A stretch of DNA of 64,000 nucleotides from an uncultured Lachnospiraceae bacterium (lineage in GTDB: Bacteria > Bacillota > Clostridia > Lachnospirales > Lachnospiraceae): NCBI GenBank assembly GCA_947593975.1, contig CANQDW010000002.1, positions 18,139-82,138 of the forward strand. The letters run 5' to 3'. Below the pieces are notes generated by a model. That model saw only the letters and a program-made list of their open reading frames with translations. It did no database searches and had not been told where the DNA came from. How positions within the stretch are numbered: the first letter of the stretch is position 1; each line of letters starts with the position of its first letter. Below, piece after piece: positions 24,872 through 34,493 of this stretch. The position numbers and the translations under genes are program-made.

Positions 24872-26801
24872 TAAGAAGTCTGCAAAGAAAGGCAGCAGCA
24901 CGGTTTTTCTGGCGCTTGTATTTACCGTGATAATGATGCTGTTTACGGCTGTATGCGCGCTGCTTTGCTATAAAGCTGAAAAGACCAATATTAAAAGGAA
25001 TCTTGATATTGCCGTAGAATCGGAATTCGGCAGATTTTACAGACCGTTGTTTGATGATTATAGGCTCCTTTATTATATGGATAGCGATGAAGATATATTT
25101 GATGCGGATGTTTTGTCGTATTTTATGAAAAATCAGGAAGAGACGCCGGGGATTTTAAGATTAAAGCCTTCCGGATTCTATACGGAAGAAAAAAGTTATG
25201 CGGCAGATGATAAATGCAGCAATGTCTTAGAGCAGATGACAGAGGGGATCGTATACACGCTTGGCGAGGATGCGGTAAACAGCATGTATGAAAAAATAAA
25301 GGAAAGGCTTAATGTGTCTGAAAAAAATGATAAGGTCCTTGATAAGGCGTCTGATGAAAGCAGTGATATAGCAGAGGATGCATACACGGAAGAAAGGGTA
25401 ATTAAGCTTTTAAGGCTTGTTGAAGGCGTATATATTGATAAAGGCAGGCTAAAGTGCGAAAAACTTTATGTAAAATGCGGCGCCGCAGGAGAGATATCGC
25501 AAGCGTCGTCGGGCATAGATTCCCCGTTGGTGTGGGAAACCGTAAAAAGCAGCAAGTGGAGCATAACCGATGAGTTAAAAAAGCTTAAGGATAATGACGT
25601 ATCCGGTGTGAGGTTTAAAGGATTCCTTAAAAAGATCGGGGAATTGTATGAGGTCACAAAAAAAGCTTATGAACTCGCCTCTGATATTGATAATGACATT
25701 TCAGACAAGCTGAGGAAAAGCTGCATATGCGATATACGCGGCATAAAAGAAAAGCTTTATGACAATATGAATATCCTTAAAGGAATCTTGGAATCAGAAG
25801 GCGGTGTAAAAGAATACGAACAGATGCTTGGGAGTTATCATGTAAAAGATATATACTTTGATTACAGCACATTATCACTGAAAAAAGAAGATAACCCGGT
25901 TAAAAATCTTAAGCCTGATGCGGAAGGCATTGTGTCGTTCCTTTTGGATCATGATGAGGATATATCGTCTTCATTCATTGAAGAAACCGGGATATATGAA
26001 AAGACGGCAGGAAGCGGCGGCGCAAAAAAGGACGCCTCTTATGATTTTAAAAAGACGGAGGAAATATCCGGTTATCTGGATTCTTGTAAATCGGGCGCCG
26101 CAGTTTCTGATATAGCGGATACCGTTAAGCTTAATTTGTATATCAATGAGTATTTCAGCGATTTTTGCGGAAAAGATAATGAAAATGATAAAGAAAGGGC
26201 GCTTGCCTATGAAAAGGAATATATAATAGGCGGGAAGAAAAGCGACAGGGATAATCTGGGGCTTGTCGCAAACAAAATACTTCTGATGCGTACCGGAATG
26301 TCTTTTGTATATCTTGTTTCGGATAAGGAAAAAAGTAATCTCGCGTATATGACGGCGGCGGCAATCGTAGGGTTTACCGGAATGGATGCGCTTGTCAGGT
26401 GCACGCAGTATATCATACTTGCGGGCTGGGCGTATGAGGACGCCTGCGTAGATGTAAGCGCGCTTCTTAGAGGAAAGAAGATACCGTATTTAAAGAAAAA
26501 GGAAAATCTTAATATAGAATATCAGGAACTTTTGCTGTTTGACAAAGAACTGGTAAAGAAAAAAGCGGAAAGCATAGATTACAGATCCGGAGTGGGATAT
26601 TCGGATTTTCTCGGGCTGTTTGTCGCCCTGAAAAAAAGGGACGTTTGCCTGTACAGATGTATGGACGTCATACATTACAATATGAAACTGAGACATTCGA
26701 AATTATTTTCATTTCAGAACGCAATGTATAGGGCAAAAGTTTATATAGCATGCAATTATCCGTATTTTCAGGAAGCTGAGACGGAATATTGCTACAGATA
26801 A
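24855..26801 (+). CDS. DUF5702 family Tad-locus protein with N-terminal pilin-like helix
   Basis: A 648-residue protein with a short basic N-terminus, one hydrophobic helix (about 14-38, STVFLALVFTVIMMLFTAVC) and a long extracytoplasmic domain rich in Asp, Glu and Lys. The pattern of helix, then TNIKRNLDIAVESEFG and DYRLLYYMDSD matches DUF5702 proteins of Clostridia Tad loci; my naming is from memory. It may be a tip or accessory component. The GTG start overlaps the Flp pilin stop; a TTG nine bases later is the alternative. Confidence 0.7.
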   Translation: MRSLIDKKSAKKGSSTVFLALVFTVIMMLFTAVCALLCYKAEKTNIKRNLDIAVESEFGRFYRPLFDDYRLLYYMDSDEDIFDADVLSYFMKNQEETPGILRLKPSGFYTEEKSYAADDKCSNVLEQMTEGIVYTLGEDAVNSMYEKIKERLNVSEKNDKVLDKASDESSDIAEDAYTEERVIKLLRLVEGVYIDKGRLKCEKLYVKCGAAGEISQASSGIDSPLVWETVKSSKWSITDELKKLKDNDVSGVRFKGFLKKIGELYEVTKKAYELASDIDNDISDKLRKSCICDIRGIKEKLYDNMNILKGILESEGGVKEYEQMLGSYHVKDIYFDYSTLSLKKEDNPVKNLKPDAEGIVSFLLDHDEDISSSFIEETGIYEKTAGSGGAKKDASYDFKKTEEISGYLDSCKSGAAVSDIADTVKLNLYINEYFSDFCGKDNENDKERALAYEKEYIIGGKKSDRDNLGLVANKILLMRTGMSFVYLVSDKEKSNLAYMTAAAIVGFTGMDALVRCTQYIILAGWAYEDACVDVSALLRGKKIPYLKKKENLNIEYQELLLFDKELVKKKAESIDYRSGVGYSDFLGLFVALKKRDVCLYRCMDVIHYNMKLRHSKLFSFQNAMYRAKVYIACNYPYFQEAETEYCYR

Positions 26802-26812
26802 TATTTGGTTTG

Positions 26813-26910
26813 ATACGGATAAGCGGTAATATTATTAAATAAATATCTTTAGATGAATATGTATCACAAAGAAATATGCCGAAAACGAACAAAAAACTGC
26901 TTATCCGTAT
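26813..26910. repeat. Inverted repeat inside the Tad operon
   Basis: ATACGGATAAGCGGT at 26813-26827 and ACTGCTTATCCGTAT at 26896-26910 pair over 15 bases with one G-U, separated by 68 bases. The right arm ends six bases before the AAGGAGG of the TadE-like gene, so folding could affect its translation or mRNA processing. Confidence 0.6.
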
Positions 26911-26931
26911 TGATAAAGGAGGCTTGTGGGA

Positions 26932-27573
26932 TTGAAAAGAGCATCTCTTACGGCAGAAACGGCATTGGTTTTCCCTTTGTTTTTCTTTTCCGTGGTCGCG
27001 CTTATATATATAATAATGTGGTTTCAGACGGCGGAAAAGCTTCAGAAAGATTTGGTAAATGAGGCAAGGTTTATTTCTGCCTCCGCATATACGGATACGG
27101 CAAAAGAAAAAGATAAGGATGAAGATATAGCCATAAGCAGGGATTATTTCATGCGCATAGAGTGCCCCGTGCTGTCTTTGTTTAAGGTGAGGCTGCATCA
27201 GGGAGTGCGCATGAGAAAATTTATCGGAGTTTACGATATAGCGGGGGAAGATGATTCGGAAATCGTATATATCACGGCGAATGGGAAGGTATATCACAAA
27301 AACAGCGCCTGTACGTATCTTAGGGCGAAGACGGAAGAAATGTTGTATTCTGATATTGAATATGCGAGGAATATAAACGGGGAAAAGTATAAAAGATGTT
27401 TGAAATGCGTGGGAAGAAACGCAGGGGAACTTTCGGCGCATGAACGGGTATATGTGTCGAGATACGGGAACCGTTATCATATATCAGACAGCTGCAGCGC
27501 GGTAACAAAGAACGTAATGCCCGTAAAGATTAGCGAAGTGCATAATATGCGCCCGTGCAGCAAATGCGGCTGA
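26932..27573 (+). CDS. TadE-like pilus protein with two Cys-rich C-terminal modules
   Basis: A 213-residue protein starting LKRASLTAETALVFP followed by one membrane helix (about 10-33), the TadE minor-pilin pattern. Its C-terminal half holds two similar units: VYHKNSACTYLR ending KRCLKC and RYHISDSCSAVT ending RPCSKCG. Each has a Tyr-His, one Cys and a final Cys-xx-Cys, as in small Ada-like zinc modules. A TTG start at 26932 is preferred over GTG at 26926: AAGGAGG then has a nine-base spacing and the protein start matches its paralogue downstream. Confidence 0.7.
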   Translation: MKRASLTAETALVFPLFFFSVVALIYIIMWFQTAEKLQKDLVNEARFISASAYTDTAKEKDKDEDIAISRDYFMRIECPVLSLFKVRLHQGVRMRKFIGVYDIAGEDDSEIVYITANGKVYHKNSACTYLRAKTEEMLYSDIEYARNINGEKYKRCLKCVGRNAGELSAHERVYVSRYGNRYHISDSCSAVTKNVMPVKISEVHNMRPCSKCG

Positions 27574-27588
27574 GAAAAGGGAGGATTT

Positions 27589-27981
27589 ATGAAAAGAGCG
27601 TCATTTACCGCAGAGGCGGCGTTTGTTATACCGATATGCGTATTTATAATAATCGTGCTGGTATATACGGTATTTGTTATGCATGACCGGGCGTGCATAT
27701 ATATTGAAATGGGAAGATTTGCGGAAGAGAGCATTAAAAAGGCCCAAACCGGCAGTAAAGAAGACCTGCGGCAATTAAAGGAAGAATTGGAAAAAAGATG
27801 CGCCGGGCATATGTTTGTATGCAGGCTGGAAGGTGTGGATATAGAATGCGGCGGGTTAAATCTTGTGATTAAGTCAAAGCTTACGTGCGGCATGAAAATA
27901 TTTGATGGATATAATATAAAAAACAAATATTATATTGCGGACTACAGTAAAATGATAAGGGGGATTGAAATAATAAAATAG
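27589..27981 (+). CDS. TadE-like minor pilin
   Basis: A 130-residue protein beginning MKRASFTAEAAFVIP followed by one membrane helix (about 12-30), closely matching the start of the preceding TadE-like protein, so the two are paralogues. The exposed domain of about 95 residues has three cysteines (about 69, 77 and 86) and one near 105, with no zinc-module pattern. Probably a minor pilin or pilus-anchoring component. It overlaps the next gene by one base. Confidence 0.75.
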   Translation: MKRASFTAEAAFVIPICVFIIIVLVYTVFVMHDRACIYIEMGRFAEESIKKAQTGSKEDLRQLKEELEKRCAGHMFVCRLEGVDIECGGLNLVIKSKLTCGMKIFDGYNIKNKYYIADYSKMIRGIEIIK

Positions 27982-28448
27982 TGGCATATATATGTTTTAG
28001 TGATTTTGTTGAACAGACCATGCCTGACGAAAGGGATATATACGTATTGTTTAAAGCAATCGTTAATGTTTTTCATAACAGCGGCAATAAGGATGATATC
28101 TCGGTAAATATAGAAAATATCGAATACGACAGGGATAAAGAAAGCATACGGTTTATAAAATGCAGGAAAGATAAAGATAATATGATAAAAGAGATAAGGG
28201 AGCTTACCACATTTCTGGTATCGAGGCTAAGCTACGGCGATGAACGCGCGTATATGTTTGCCGCGGACATTAAAAAATCTTTTGAATGCGACCGGATAGG
28301 CGGGATATATAATGTCCTTTCCGAATATGAGAAAAAAACGGCGGAAGAAGGGAAAATATTTACTCTGTATGAATTGATCTTTGCGGCATGCATAATAATA
28401 GTACAGATATTATACTATAAAATAACGGGCATAAGTTTTTTCATGTAG
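27981..28448 (+). CDS. Unknown Tad-locus protein with C-terminal membrane segment
   Basis: A 155-residue protein that I do not recognise. It is soluble and charged for about 125 residues, with a predicted alpha/beta pattern (SVNIENIEYDRDKESIRF), and ends in a single hydrophobic helix (LIFAACIIIVQILYY) as if tail-anchored. It begins with GTG on the last base of the TadE stop codon and closes the Tad operon. Its end overlaps the convergent ASKHA gene by eight bases. Position suggests a role in pilus assembly or its control. Confidence 0.6.
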   Translation: MAYICFSDFVEQTMPDERDIYVLFKAIVNVFHNSGNKDDISVNIENIEYDRDKESIRFIKCRKDKDNMIKEIRELTTFLVSRLSYGDERAYMFAADIKKSFECDRIGGIYNVLSEYEKKTAEEGKIFTLYELIFAACIIIVQILYYKITGISFFM

Positions 28449-29988
28449 TGAAATTTATGTTGTCTATGAACAATGAGTTAAAGGAGTCGTTCTCTGCAAG
28501 GAGGATCTCATCAAGGCGCGATGCGATCGTGTCCGTTTCTTTGCGGGCATTAGTATCGTTTACGTATTTTACGGCGCCGTTTAAAGAGGTGTTGCCGGCG
28601 GTTTTTATTATACCGGGGCTGTTTAGCCATTCCGGTTTAAGGATATGCAGATTCCTTATGTCATGGAAATTAAGCGCGGCGCCGAAACTGCCGGAGATAT
28701 ATACGGTATCGATATCGGAAGCGCAAAGCGAGGCTTCTTTTAAGAGTATGTCAATGCCTGTTTTTATCGCGGATATGGCAAGCTGAAGCTCGCGTATGTC
28801 ATTCTGGGTAAGACAGATATTTTTATGCATAGCCTTAGCAATTGGGAATCCGTCCTGCGCGTACTGTTTTGCAAGCGTGCCGTAAGAATCAATGAGCCCG
28901 GCGTCAAGCATCAGGGATATAAGTTTTAATATGCCGCTTCCGCATATGCCTGTCGGGAGTTTGTTCCCGATGGTCGTATATTTTACATTAAATGCGCCGG
29001 TTCGGGTTTTATTTAAAACGATATCATCTATCGCGCCGGGAGCATAAGCGCATCCGCAGGAGAGGCTTGCAGCTTCAAATGCAGGACCCGCGGCGGCAGA
29101 GGCGCAAAGCATATGTCCGCTGTTTCCTATGACCATTTCGGCATTGGTGCCAAGGTCAAGGAATAAGAAGGTCTCTTTTTCGGGATACGGCACAAGGCTG
29201 TAGAGTCCCGAGACGATATCGCCTCCTATAAATGCGCTGAAAGATCTTATAATATGTACATCGGCTCTGCATTCATCCATGAATGGCTCGCGTATGTTTT
29301 CAGTGTTAAATATGCTGTTGTAGGGCAGCACGTCAAAAACAGTATTTTGCGACCTGAAAGGATATGACGAAAGAGGAGCGCAGTCAAGCCCTAAGAGTAT
29401 GTGCTGCATTGTGTTATTGCAGGAGATCACAAATTGTGACAGCCTTGACGGCTCTATCCTGTTTCGCTTAAGAAGGAGCATTAACGCATTATTTATGCCT
29501 GAGCGCAAAAGCGCGGAAAGAGTATCCGTTTTTCCCGACATGCATGTCTGGATGCGCGATATGATATCGGCGCCGTATGGTATTGTCGGGTTTGGAAAGG
29601 TGTGGCTGTCTAACGGCACGCCGTTTCTGTTAATGCACATTGAAACGGAAGTTGAACCGATATCGGCTGACGCGGTTATGATACCTAAGGTATCGTTTCT
29701 AGAAGATAAAGGCGCTGTATTTATTTCGGAAGCGTCCGCAAAAGATGCGGTTTCGGGAATGTTTACGCTTATAGAGCCTTTCGGGTAATATTTGCAGGAA
29801 AGAGCGGTAAACGTATCGTTTCCGTCGGATATTTCCACGAGGCATTTTTTGCATGTGCCGTTTCCGCCGCATGCAGTGTTGACGAAAATATTATTTTTTA
29901 TCAGAATGTCGCTTAGCGGTTCGTTATCTGAAGGGCTTAGGGCAATCTGTGTGGATTTATTTTTGTAATTTACGGTTATTGTGCGCAT
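28441..29988 (-). CDS. 2Fe-2S/ASKHA protein, corrinoid-activator type (RamA/DUF4445-like)
   Basis: A 515-residue protein with an N-terminal ferredoxin domain holding Cys40, Cys46, Cys49 and Cys65 (ACGGNGTCKKC pattern). After a linker comes an ASKHA ATPase domain of the DUF4445 type, with DIGSTSVSMCIN near 112, FLDLGTNAEMVIG near 275 and a Gly-rich GICGSGILKL near 350. Such proteins reduce inactive cob(II)alamin on corrinoid methyltransferase proteins with ATP. No corrinoid protein or methyltransferase gene is adjacent, so the client is elsewhere or the protein has another partner. Confidence 0.85.
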   Translation of the reverse strand: MRTITVNYKNKSTQIALSPSDNEPLSDILIKNNIFVNTACGGNGTCKKCLVEISDGNDTFTALSCKYYPKGSISVNIPETASFADASEINTAPLSSRNDTLGIITASADIGSTSVSMCINRNGVPLDSHTFPNPTIPYGADIISRIQTCMSGKTDTLSALLRSGINNALMLLLKRNRIEPSRLSQFVISCNNTMQHILLGLDCAPLSSYPFRSQNTVFDVLPYNSIFNTENIREPFMDECRADVHIIRSFSAFIGGDIVSGLYSLVPYPEKETFLFLDLGTNAEMVIGNSGHMLCASAAAGPAFEAASLSCGCAYAPGAIDDIVLNKTRTGAFNVKYTTIGNKLPTGICGSGILKLISLMLDAGLIDSYGTLAKQYAQDGFPIAKAMHKNICLTQNDIRELQLAISAIKTGIDILLKEASLCASDIDTVYISGSFGAALNFHDIRNLHILKPEWLNSPGIIKTAGNTSLNGAVKYVNDTNARKETDTIASRLDEILLAENDSFNSLFIDNINFTT

Positions 29989-30082
29989 TGCTGTCCTTTC
30001 CGCATCAGAACCCGCGCAAACGGATCCTGAGATCTGTAAGTTAATGATTTAAGTATAAATAGCGTCCGTGTGATGTGTCAAG

Positions 30083-30111
30083 TTGCATTGACGGATAAAT
30101 ATTGCTATAAT
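30083..30111 (+). promoter_or_regulatory. Promoter for the rhomboid-HIT-murG genes
   Basis: TTGCAT at 30083-30088 and TATAAT at 30106-30111 with a 17-base spacer. Confidence 0.6.
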
Positions 30112-30145
30112 AAGGTAATGAAAGTGTTGGAGAGGATATATTGTT

Positions 30146-30763
30146 GTGGCCGGTATTATTGATGAAGTAAAAAAGAAAAACTTTCCTTTGATCACAGCCG
30201 TGATCATCGCAGTTAACGTGATCGTATTTATCATCCTTGAATTTATGGGTTCAACAGAGGATGCGGATTTCATACTGGGACACGGCGGGCTTAGTTTTGA
30301 AAATGTTGTATATTTTAAAGAATATTACAGGCTTATCACCCATTTTTTCATACATTTTGGATACGAACATCTTATATTTAACATGTTTGTCCTTGCCATG
30401 CTTGGGCGTTATCTTGAAAATATAATGGGCAGATGGATATTCCTTTTTAATTATTTTCTATCGGGAGTTTTTGCCGGAGCTGTTTCGGTCATATGGAATT
30501 ATTACAGGGACGGCAGCGTAGTTTCGGCGGGAGCAAGCGGAGCTATATATGGAGTCATAGGGGCGCTTGCCGTGCTTATAGTTATCAACAGGGGAAGGGT
30601 GCAGAACGTAGGACCGCTGCAGTTTGCGATATTTATTGTGCTCACCCTGTTCTGCAGCTATGGCGACAGGCAGACGGATAACGCCGCGCATATAGCGGGA
30701 TTTGTGTTTGGCGCGGTTTTTATGGCTGTGGTATCTGCGTTTAAGAAAAAGAAAACGGAATAA
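30146..30763 (+). CDS. Rhomboid family intramembrane serine protease
   Basis: A 205-residue polytopic membrane protein with six helices. The catalytic serine is in GASGAIYG (about residue 130) and the partner His in DNAAHIAGF (about 180); HFFIHFGYEHLIFNMF near 68 is the conserved HxxxN loop region. It should cleave membrane-anchored substrates, none of which can be named. The start is GTG after GGAGAGG. It is the first gene before the HIT protein and murG. Confidence 0.93.
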   Translation: MAGIIDEVKKKNFPLITAVIIAVNVIVFIILEFMGSTEDADFILGHGGLSFENVVYFKEYYRLITHFFIHFGYEHLIFNMFVLAMLGRYLENIMGRWIFLFNYFLSGVFAGAVSVIWNYYRDGSVVSAGASGAIYGVIGALAVLIVINRGRVQNVGPLQFAIFIVLTLFCSYGDRQTDNAAHIAGFVFGAVFMAVVSAFKKKKTE

Positions 30764-30783
30764 GATCAGGAGGATATTTTATT

Positions 30784-31221
30784 ATGAGTAAAAATGTGGA
30801 TAAGGATTGTATTTTCTGTAAGATAATCGCGGGAGAAATCCCGTCAAGGACAGTGTATGAGGATGAGGACTATAAAGCGATACTTGATGTGGCACCGGCA
30901 TCCGAGGGACATGTGATCATCCTGCCGAAGAACCATGCGGCTAATATTTTTGAGCTGCCTGATAAGGATGCCGAGGGCATAATGCCTTTGGCGGGAAAGA
31001 TAGCGGCGGCGCAGATGAAAGTTTTTGGGTGCGACGGGATAAATATACTGCAGAATAATGGAGAAGCCGCAGGACAGACAGTCTTCCATCTCCATGTCCA
31101 TGTCATACCGAGATACAAAAATGATACCGTAAATATCGGCTGGAAACCAAATCCGGATATGGAACTTGATGATATATATGATAAACTAAAAAATCAATTA
31201 CAGGATGGTAATGAAATATGA
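30784..31221 (+). CDS. HIT family nucleotide-binding hydrolase
   Basis: A 145-residue histidine triad protein of the Hint type. It starts with CIFCKIIAGEIPS (zinc/fold motif) and carries the triad HLHVHVIPR near residue 100, with EGHVIILPKNH in the middle. It probably hydrolyses adenosine 5-prime phosphoramidates or related nucleotides. The AGGAGG ribosome site is strong. It overlaps murG by four bases (ATGA). Confidence 0.93.
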   Translation: MSKNVDKDCIFCKIIAGEIPSRTVYEDEDYKAILDVAPASEGHVIILPKNHAANIFELPDKDAEGIMPLAGKIAAAQMKVFGCDGINILQNNGEAAGQTVFHLHVHVIPRYKNDTVNIGWKPNPDMELDDIYDKLKNQLQDGNEI

Positions 31222-32285
31222 AAAAGATAATTTTGACAGGCGGAGGTACCGCGGGACATGTAACACCTAACATCGCGCTTCTGCCGGAACTTAAAAAGCG
31301 CGGATACGAGGTGCATTATATAGGCTCGCGCGACGGTATAGAAAAAAGGCTGATCGAGGAGTACGACATACCGTATTACGGGATTTCTTCGGGAAAATTA
31401 AGACGGTATTTTGATATAAAAAATTTTTCGGATCCGTTTAAGGTGATCAAAGGGATAAGGGAAGCGTCAAAGCTTATAAAACAGATCAAGCCGGATATAG
31501 TGTTTTCAAAGGGCGGATTTGTTACCGTGCCGGTAGTGCTTGCGGCGGATAGGAGGAAAGTTCCGTGCATAATCCATGAATCGGATATGTCTCCGGGACT
31601 GGCAAACAGGATATGCATACCTCATGCCGTAAAAGTATGCACCAATTTTCCCGAGGCGGCGGAAAACATCCCTGACGACAAAGCGGTAGTGACCGGTACG
31701 CCTATAAGGAAAGAGCTTTTTTCCGGAAATAAGATCGCGGGGCTTGATTTCTGCGGGTTTACGGCTAATAAGCCTGTAATACTTGTAGTAGGCGGAAGCC
31801 TTGGCTCGGCGGCGGTTAATGATGTTGTTCGGGCGGCGCTTAAAGAGCTTGTCAAAAATTTTCAGATCATACATCTGTGCGGCGAAGGTAAAATTGACGA
31901 ATCGCTTAAGGATTTTCCGGGATATGCGCAGTTTGAGTATATTAAAAAAGAACTAAGCGACCTTATGGCGGCTGCGGACCTTGTGATATCAAGGGCGGGA
32001 GCCAACGCTATATGCGAGCTTTTGGCTCTTAAGAAACCGAATATACTTATCCCGCTCCCGCAGGCGGCAAGCAGGGGAGATCAGGTGCTTAACGCGCAGT
32101 CGTTTAAGAAGCAGGGATACAGTTCAGTGCTTTATGAAGAGAATATTACGCCGGAAAAACTTGTATTTGAAGCTAACAGGGTATACAGGGAAAGAGAAAA
32201 ATATGTATATTCAATGAGGGTAAACAGCACGAAGGATTCAATACAGATTATTGCGGACCTTATTGATGAATATTGTAAAAAATAG
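31218..32285 (+). CDS. murG: UDP-N-acetylglucosamine transferase MurG
   Basis: A GT28 enzyme that adds GlcNAc to lipid I to make lipid II on the inner membrane face. The 355 residues include the N-terminal GGTAGHVTPN (about 8-17), the middle VVGGSLGSAAVN (about 193) and SRAGANAICEL (about 257) of the donor site. Its length is normal. It lies outside the usual division gene cluster, coupled instead to a HIT protein gene. Confidence 0.95.
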   Translation: MKKIILTGGGTAGHVTPNIALLPELKKRGYEVHYIGSRDGIEKRLIEEYDIPYYGISSGKLRRYFDIKNFSDPFKVIKGIREASKLIKQIKPDIVFSKGGFVTVPVVLAADRRKVPCIIHESDMSPGLANRICIPHAVKVCTNFPEAAENIPDDKAVVTGTPIRKELFSGNKIAGLDFCGFTANKPVILVVGGSLGSAAVNDVVRAALKELVKNFQIIHLCGEGKIDESLKDFPGYAQFEYIKKELSDLMAAADLVISRAGANAICELLALKKPNILIPLPQAASRGDQVLNAQSFKKQGYSSVLYEENITPEKLVFEANRVYREREKYVYSMRVNSTKDSIQIIADLIDEYCKK

Positions 32286-32317
32286 GATAATGTGTCGTAA
32301 TCTGTAAATGGAAAATG

Positions 32318-32347
32318 TTGGAAAATCATATGCTTTTAAGTTATACT
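32318..32347 (+). promoter_or_regulatory. Promoter for the hypothetical membrane protein gene
   Basis: TTGGAA at 32318-32323 and TATACT at 32342-32347 with an 18-base spacer; AGGAGGGG precedes the next ATG. Confidence 0.45.
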
Positions 32348-32373
32348 AATGTAAAACTCAGGAGGGGAAGCAT

Positions 32374-33072
32374 ATGATCGGACAGATTATTGAAAACAGG
32401 ATTATCGAATACATTATGGCGGCGGCGTGCATTTTGTATGTGTCGGTAAAGGTTATCTCAGCTTCATGTTACGCATATATTGCCGGGAAATCTAAGGATA
32501 TCGATAATTCCCGCAGCAGGTTTATACAGAAACTTAGGGGTAATTTGCTTAAGGAATATGAAAGATCGGGAGACATACAAAATGCAGGCGTACTTGTGGA
32601 TACATATATGAACAGGGCGAAGATCGCCGGATTTAAGATGGTTTTTTGGGATAACGCGGAAAGACTTGCCATAACGACAGGTCTTTTTGCGGGAATTACC
32701 GGAATATTTGCGGCTTATGCCGACGGGCGGCCTTTAAGGCTGATAATATATTATGCGTTTTTGTCCGTAAGCTTTTTATGGGTTGTTTTAATTTTCGGGA
32801 TCGTTTTTAATACGGGATATAAAAAACGCTGTATATACACGAATATATGCAGCCATTTTGAAAATTATGTTTTCCCCGCATTAAAAAACGGCGCTTATGA
32901 TTACGGCATACAGAATATGCAAAAGTTATCCGAAGAAATAGATACGGGTATGCTTGAACTTATTAAGAACATTGATAATTCCGAACAGGTTGAGAAAGAG
33001 GATACAAAAGTTTCAGACGACGGCAGCGAACAAAGGATACTTGAAGAGATCATTAATGAATATTTGACCTGA
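32374..33072 (+). CDS. Hypothetical membrane protein
   Basis: A 232-residue protein not recognised. Membrane segments lie at about 12-33, 100-116 and 122-150, with a charged helical stretch between them (SRSRFIQKLRGNLLKEYER) and an acidic C-terminal tail (about 195-232). No enzyme motif is seen. It has its own promoter and a strong AGGAGGGG, and lies between murG and pgi. It may be a lineage-specific envelope protein. Confidence 0.65.
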   Translation: MIGQIIENRIIEYIMAAACILYVSVKVISASCYAYIAGKSKDIDNSRSRFIQKLRGNLLKEYERSGDIQNAGVLVDTYMNRAKIAGFKMVFWDNAERLAITTGLFAGITGIFAAYADGRPLRLIIYYAFLSVSFLWVVLIFGIVFNTGYKKRCIYTNICSHFENYVFPALKNGAYDYGIQNMQKLSEEIDTGMLELIKNIDNSEQVEKEDTKVSDDGSEQRILEEIINEYLT

Positions 33073-33129
33073 AAAGAAATTTTTGATAAAATAAAAAGAA
33101 CATATTAATAAACGGAAGAAGGTTTGTGT

Positions 33130-34482
33130 ATGGCTGAAAAGTTATTGTTTAAGTATGCGGATGCAGAAAGTTTTATTCCGGAGAATGCCGTAGAATCAAT
33201 GAAAGAAGCTGTGATAAAAGCAAAGGATGTGCTTGTATCAAAGAGCGGAAAGGGCAATGATTTCCTTGGATGGCTTGACCTTCCTGTGGATTATGACAGG
33301 GAAGAATTTTCGCGTATCATAAGCGCGGCAGAGAAGATCAAAAAAGATTCGGAAGTATTTGTTGTTATAGGCATTGGCGGCTCTTATCTCGGAGCAAGGG
33401 CGGCAATAGAATTTTTAAGATGCAATTTTTATAACAACATCCCTGCCGGAATAAGGAAAACGCCTGAGATATATTTTGTGGGAAATAATATAAGTTCTTC
33501 ATATATTGCCGATCTTATAAAGGTCATAGGCGACAGGGACTTTTCGGTAAACGTTATCAGCAAATCGGGTACGACTACAGAACCTGCGATCGCATTTCGT
33601 ATATTTAAGGACATGCTTATATCAAAGTACGGGCGCAAGGGGGCTGCAAAGCGTATATACGCCACGACGGATAAGTCAAAAGGGGCTTTAAAGCAGCTCG
33701 CATGTGAAGAAGGCTATGAACAGTTTGTTGTGCCTGACGATATAGGCGGAAGATTTTCGGTCCTTACCGCAGTAGGGCTGCTTCCGATAGCAGTAAGCGG
33801 AGCTGATATCAATGAACTGATGAAGGGCGCGGCCGATATGAGAGAGCGCTGCCTTAACAGCAGTTATTATGATAATCCTGCATTAATGTATGCTTCAGTA
33901 AGGAATATTTTATACGATCACGGGAAATCGGTTGAGATCATTGCCAATTATGACCCGTCCATACACTATATAAGCGAGTGGTGGAAGCAGCTGTACGGAG
34001 AGAGCGAAGGAAAAGAGCATAAAGGGCTGTTTCCGGCGTCGGTAGATCTTACTACCGATCTTCATTCGATGGGACAATTCATACAGGACGGATCGCGCAT
34101 AATGTTTGAGACGGTTGTTGAGATTGGATCGGATAAGTCGGAAATCATAATGTCGGAAGAAGAAAATGATCTGGACGGGCTTAATTATCTGGCGGGAATG
34201 AGCGTTGAAGAGATCAATAACAATGCAATGCGGGGAACAAGGCTTGCCCACATTGACGGAGGGGTCCCGAATATTGCGGTATGCGTTCCTGACAAGTCGG
34301 AACATTCGCTCGGAGAACTTTTTTACTTCTTTGAATTTGCGTGCGGAGTGAGCGGGTATATACTCGACGTCAATCCGTTTAACCAGCCGGGCGTTGAAAG
34401 CTACAAGAAAAATATGTTCGCGCTGCTTGGCAAACCCGGATATGAGAACGAGCGCGAAGCGCTGATCGCAAGGATAAAATAA
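33130..34482 (+). CDS. pgi: Glucose-6-phosphate isomerase
   Basis: Interconverts glucose-6-phosphate and fructose-6-phosphate in glycolysis. At 450 residues it is the short Firmicutes type. Conserved stretches include [17 protein letters not shown] (about 79), [14 protein letters not shown] (about 142) and [14 protein letters not shown] (about 208), which form the sugar-phosphate site. The ATG at 33130 is preceded by AGAAGG at seven bases; the upstream TTG would add two residues only. Single gene with a strong terminator. Confidence 0.96.
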   Translation: MAEKLLFKYADAESFIPENAVESMKEAVIKAKDVLVSKSGKGNDFLGWLDLPVDYDREEFSRIISAAEKIKKDSEVFVVIGIGGSYLGARAAIEFLRCNFYNNIPAGIRKTPEIYFVGNNISSSYIADLIKVIGDRDFSVNVISKSGTTTEPAIAFRIFKDMLISKYGRKGAAKRIYATTDKSKGALKQLACEEGYEQFVVPDDIGGRFSVLTAVGLLPIAVSGADINELMKGAADMRERCLNSSYYDNPALMYASVRNILYDHGKSVEIIANYDPSIHYISEWWKQLYGESEGKEHKGLFPASVDLTTDLHSMGQFIQDGSRIMFETVVEIGSDKSEIIMSEEENDLDGLNYLAGMSVEEINNNAMRGTRLAHIDGGVPNIAVCVPDKSEHSLGELFYFFEFACGVSGYILDVNPFNQPGVESYKKNMFALLGKPGYENEREALIARIK

Positions 34483-34493
34483 GTCTTACGTTA

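Noticed and set aside
26668..27480. 270-codon reverse frame in the Tad region
   Set aside because: Crosses the intergenic inverted repeat and the TadE gene; no family features; the forward TadE gene explains the coding signal.
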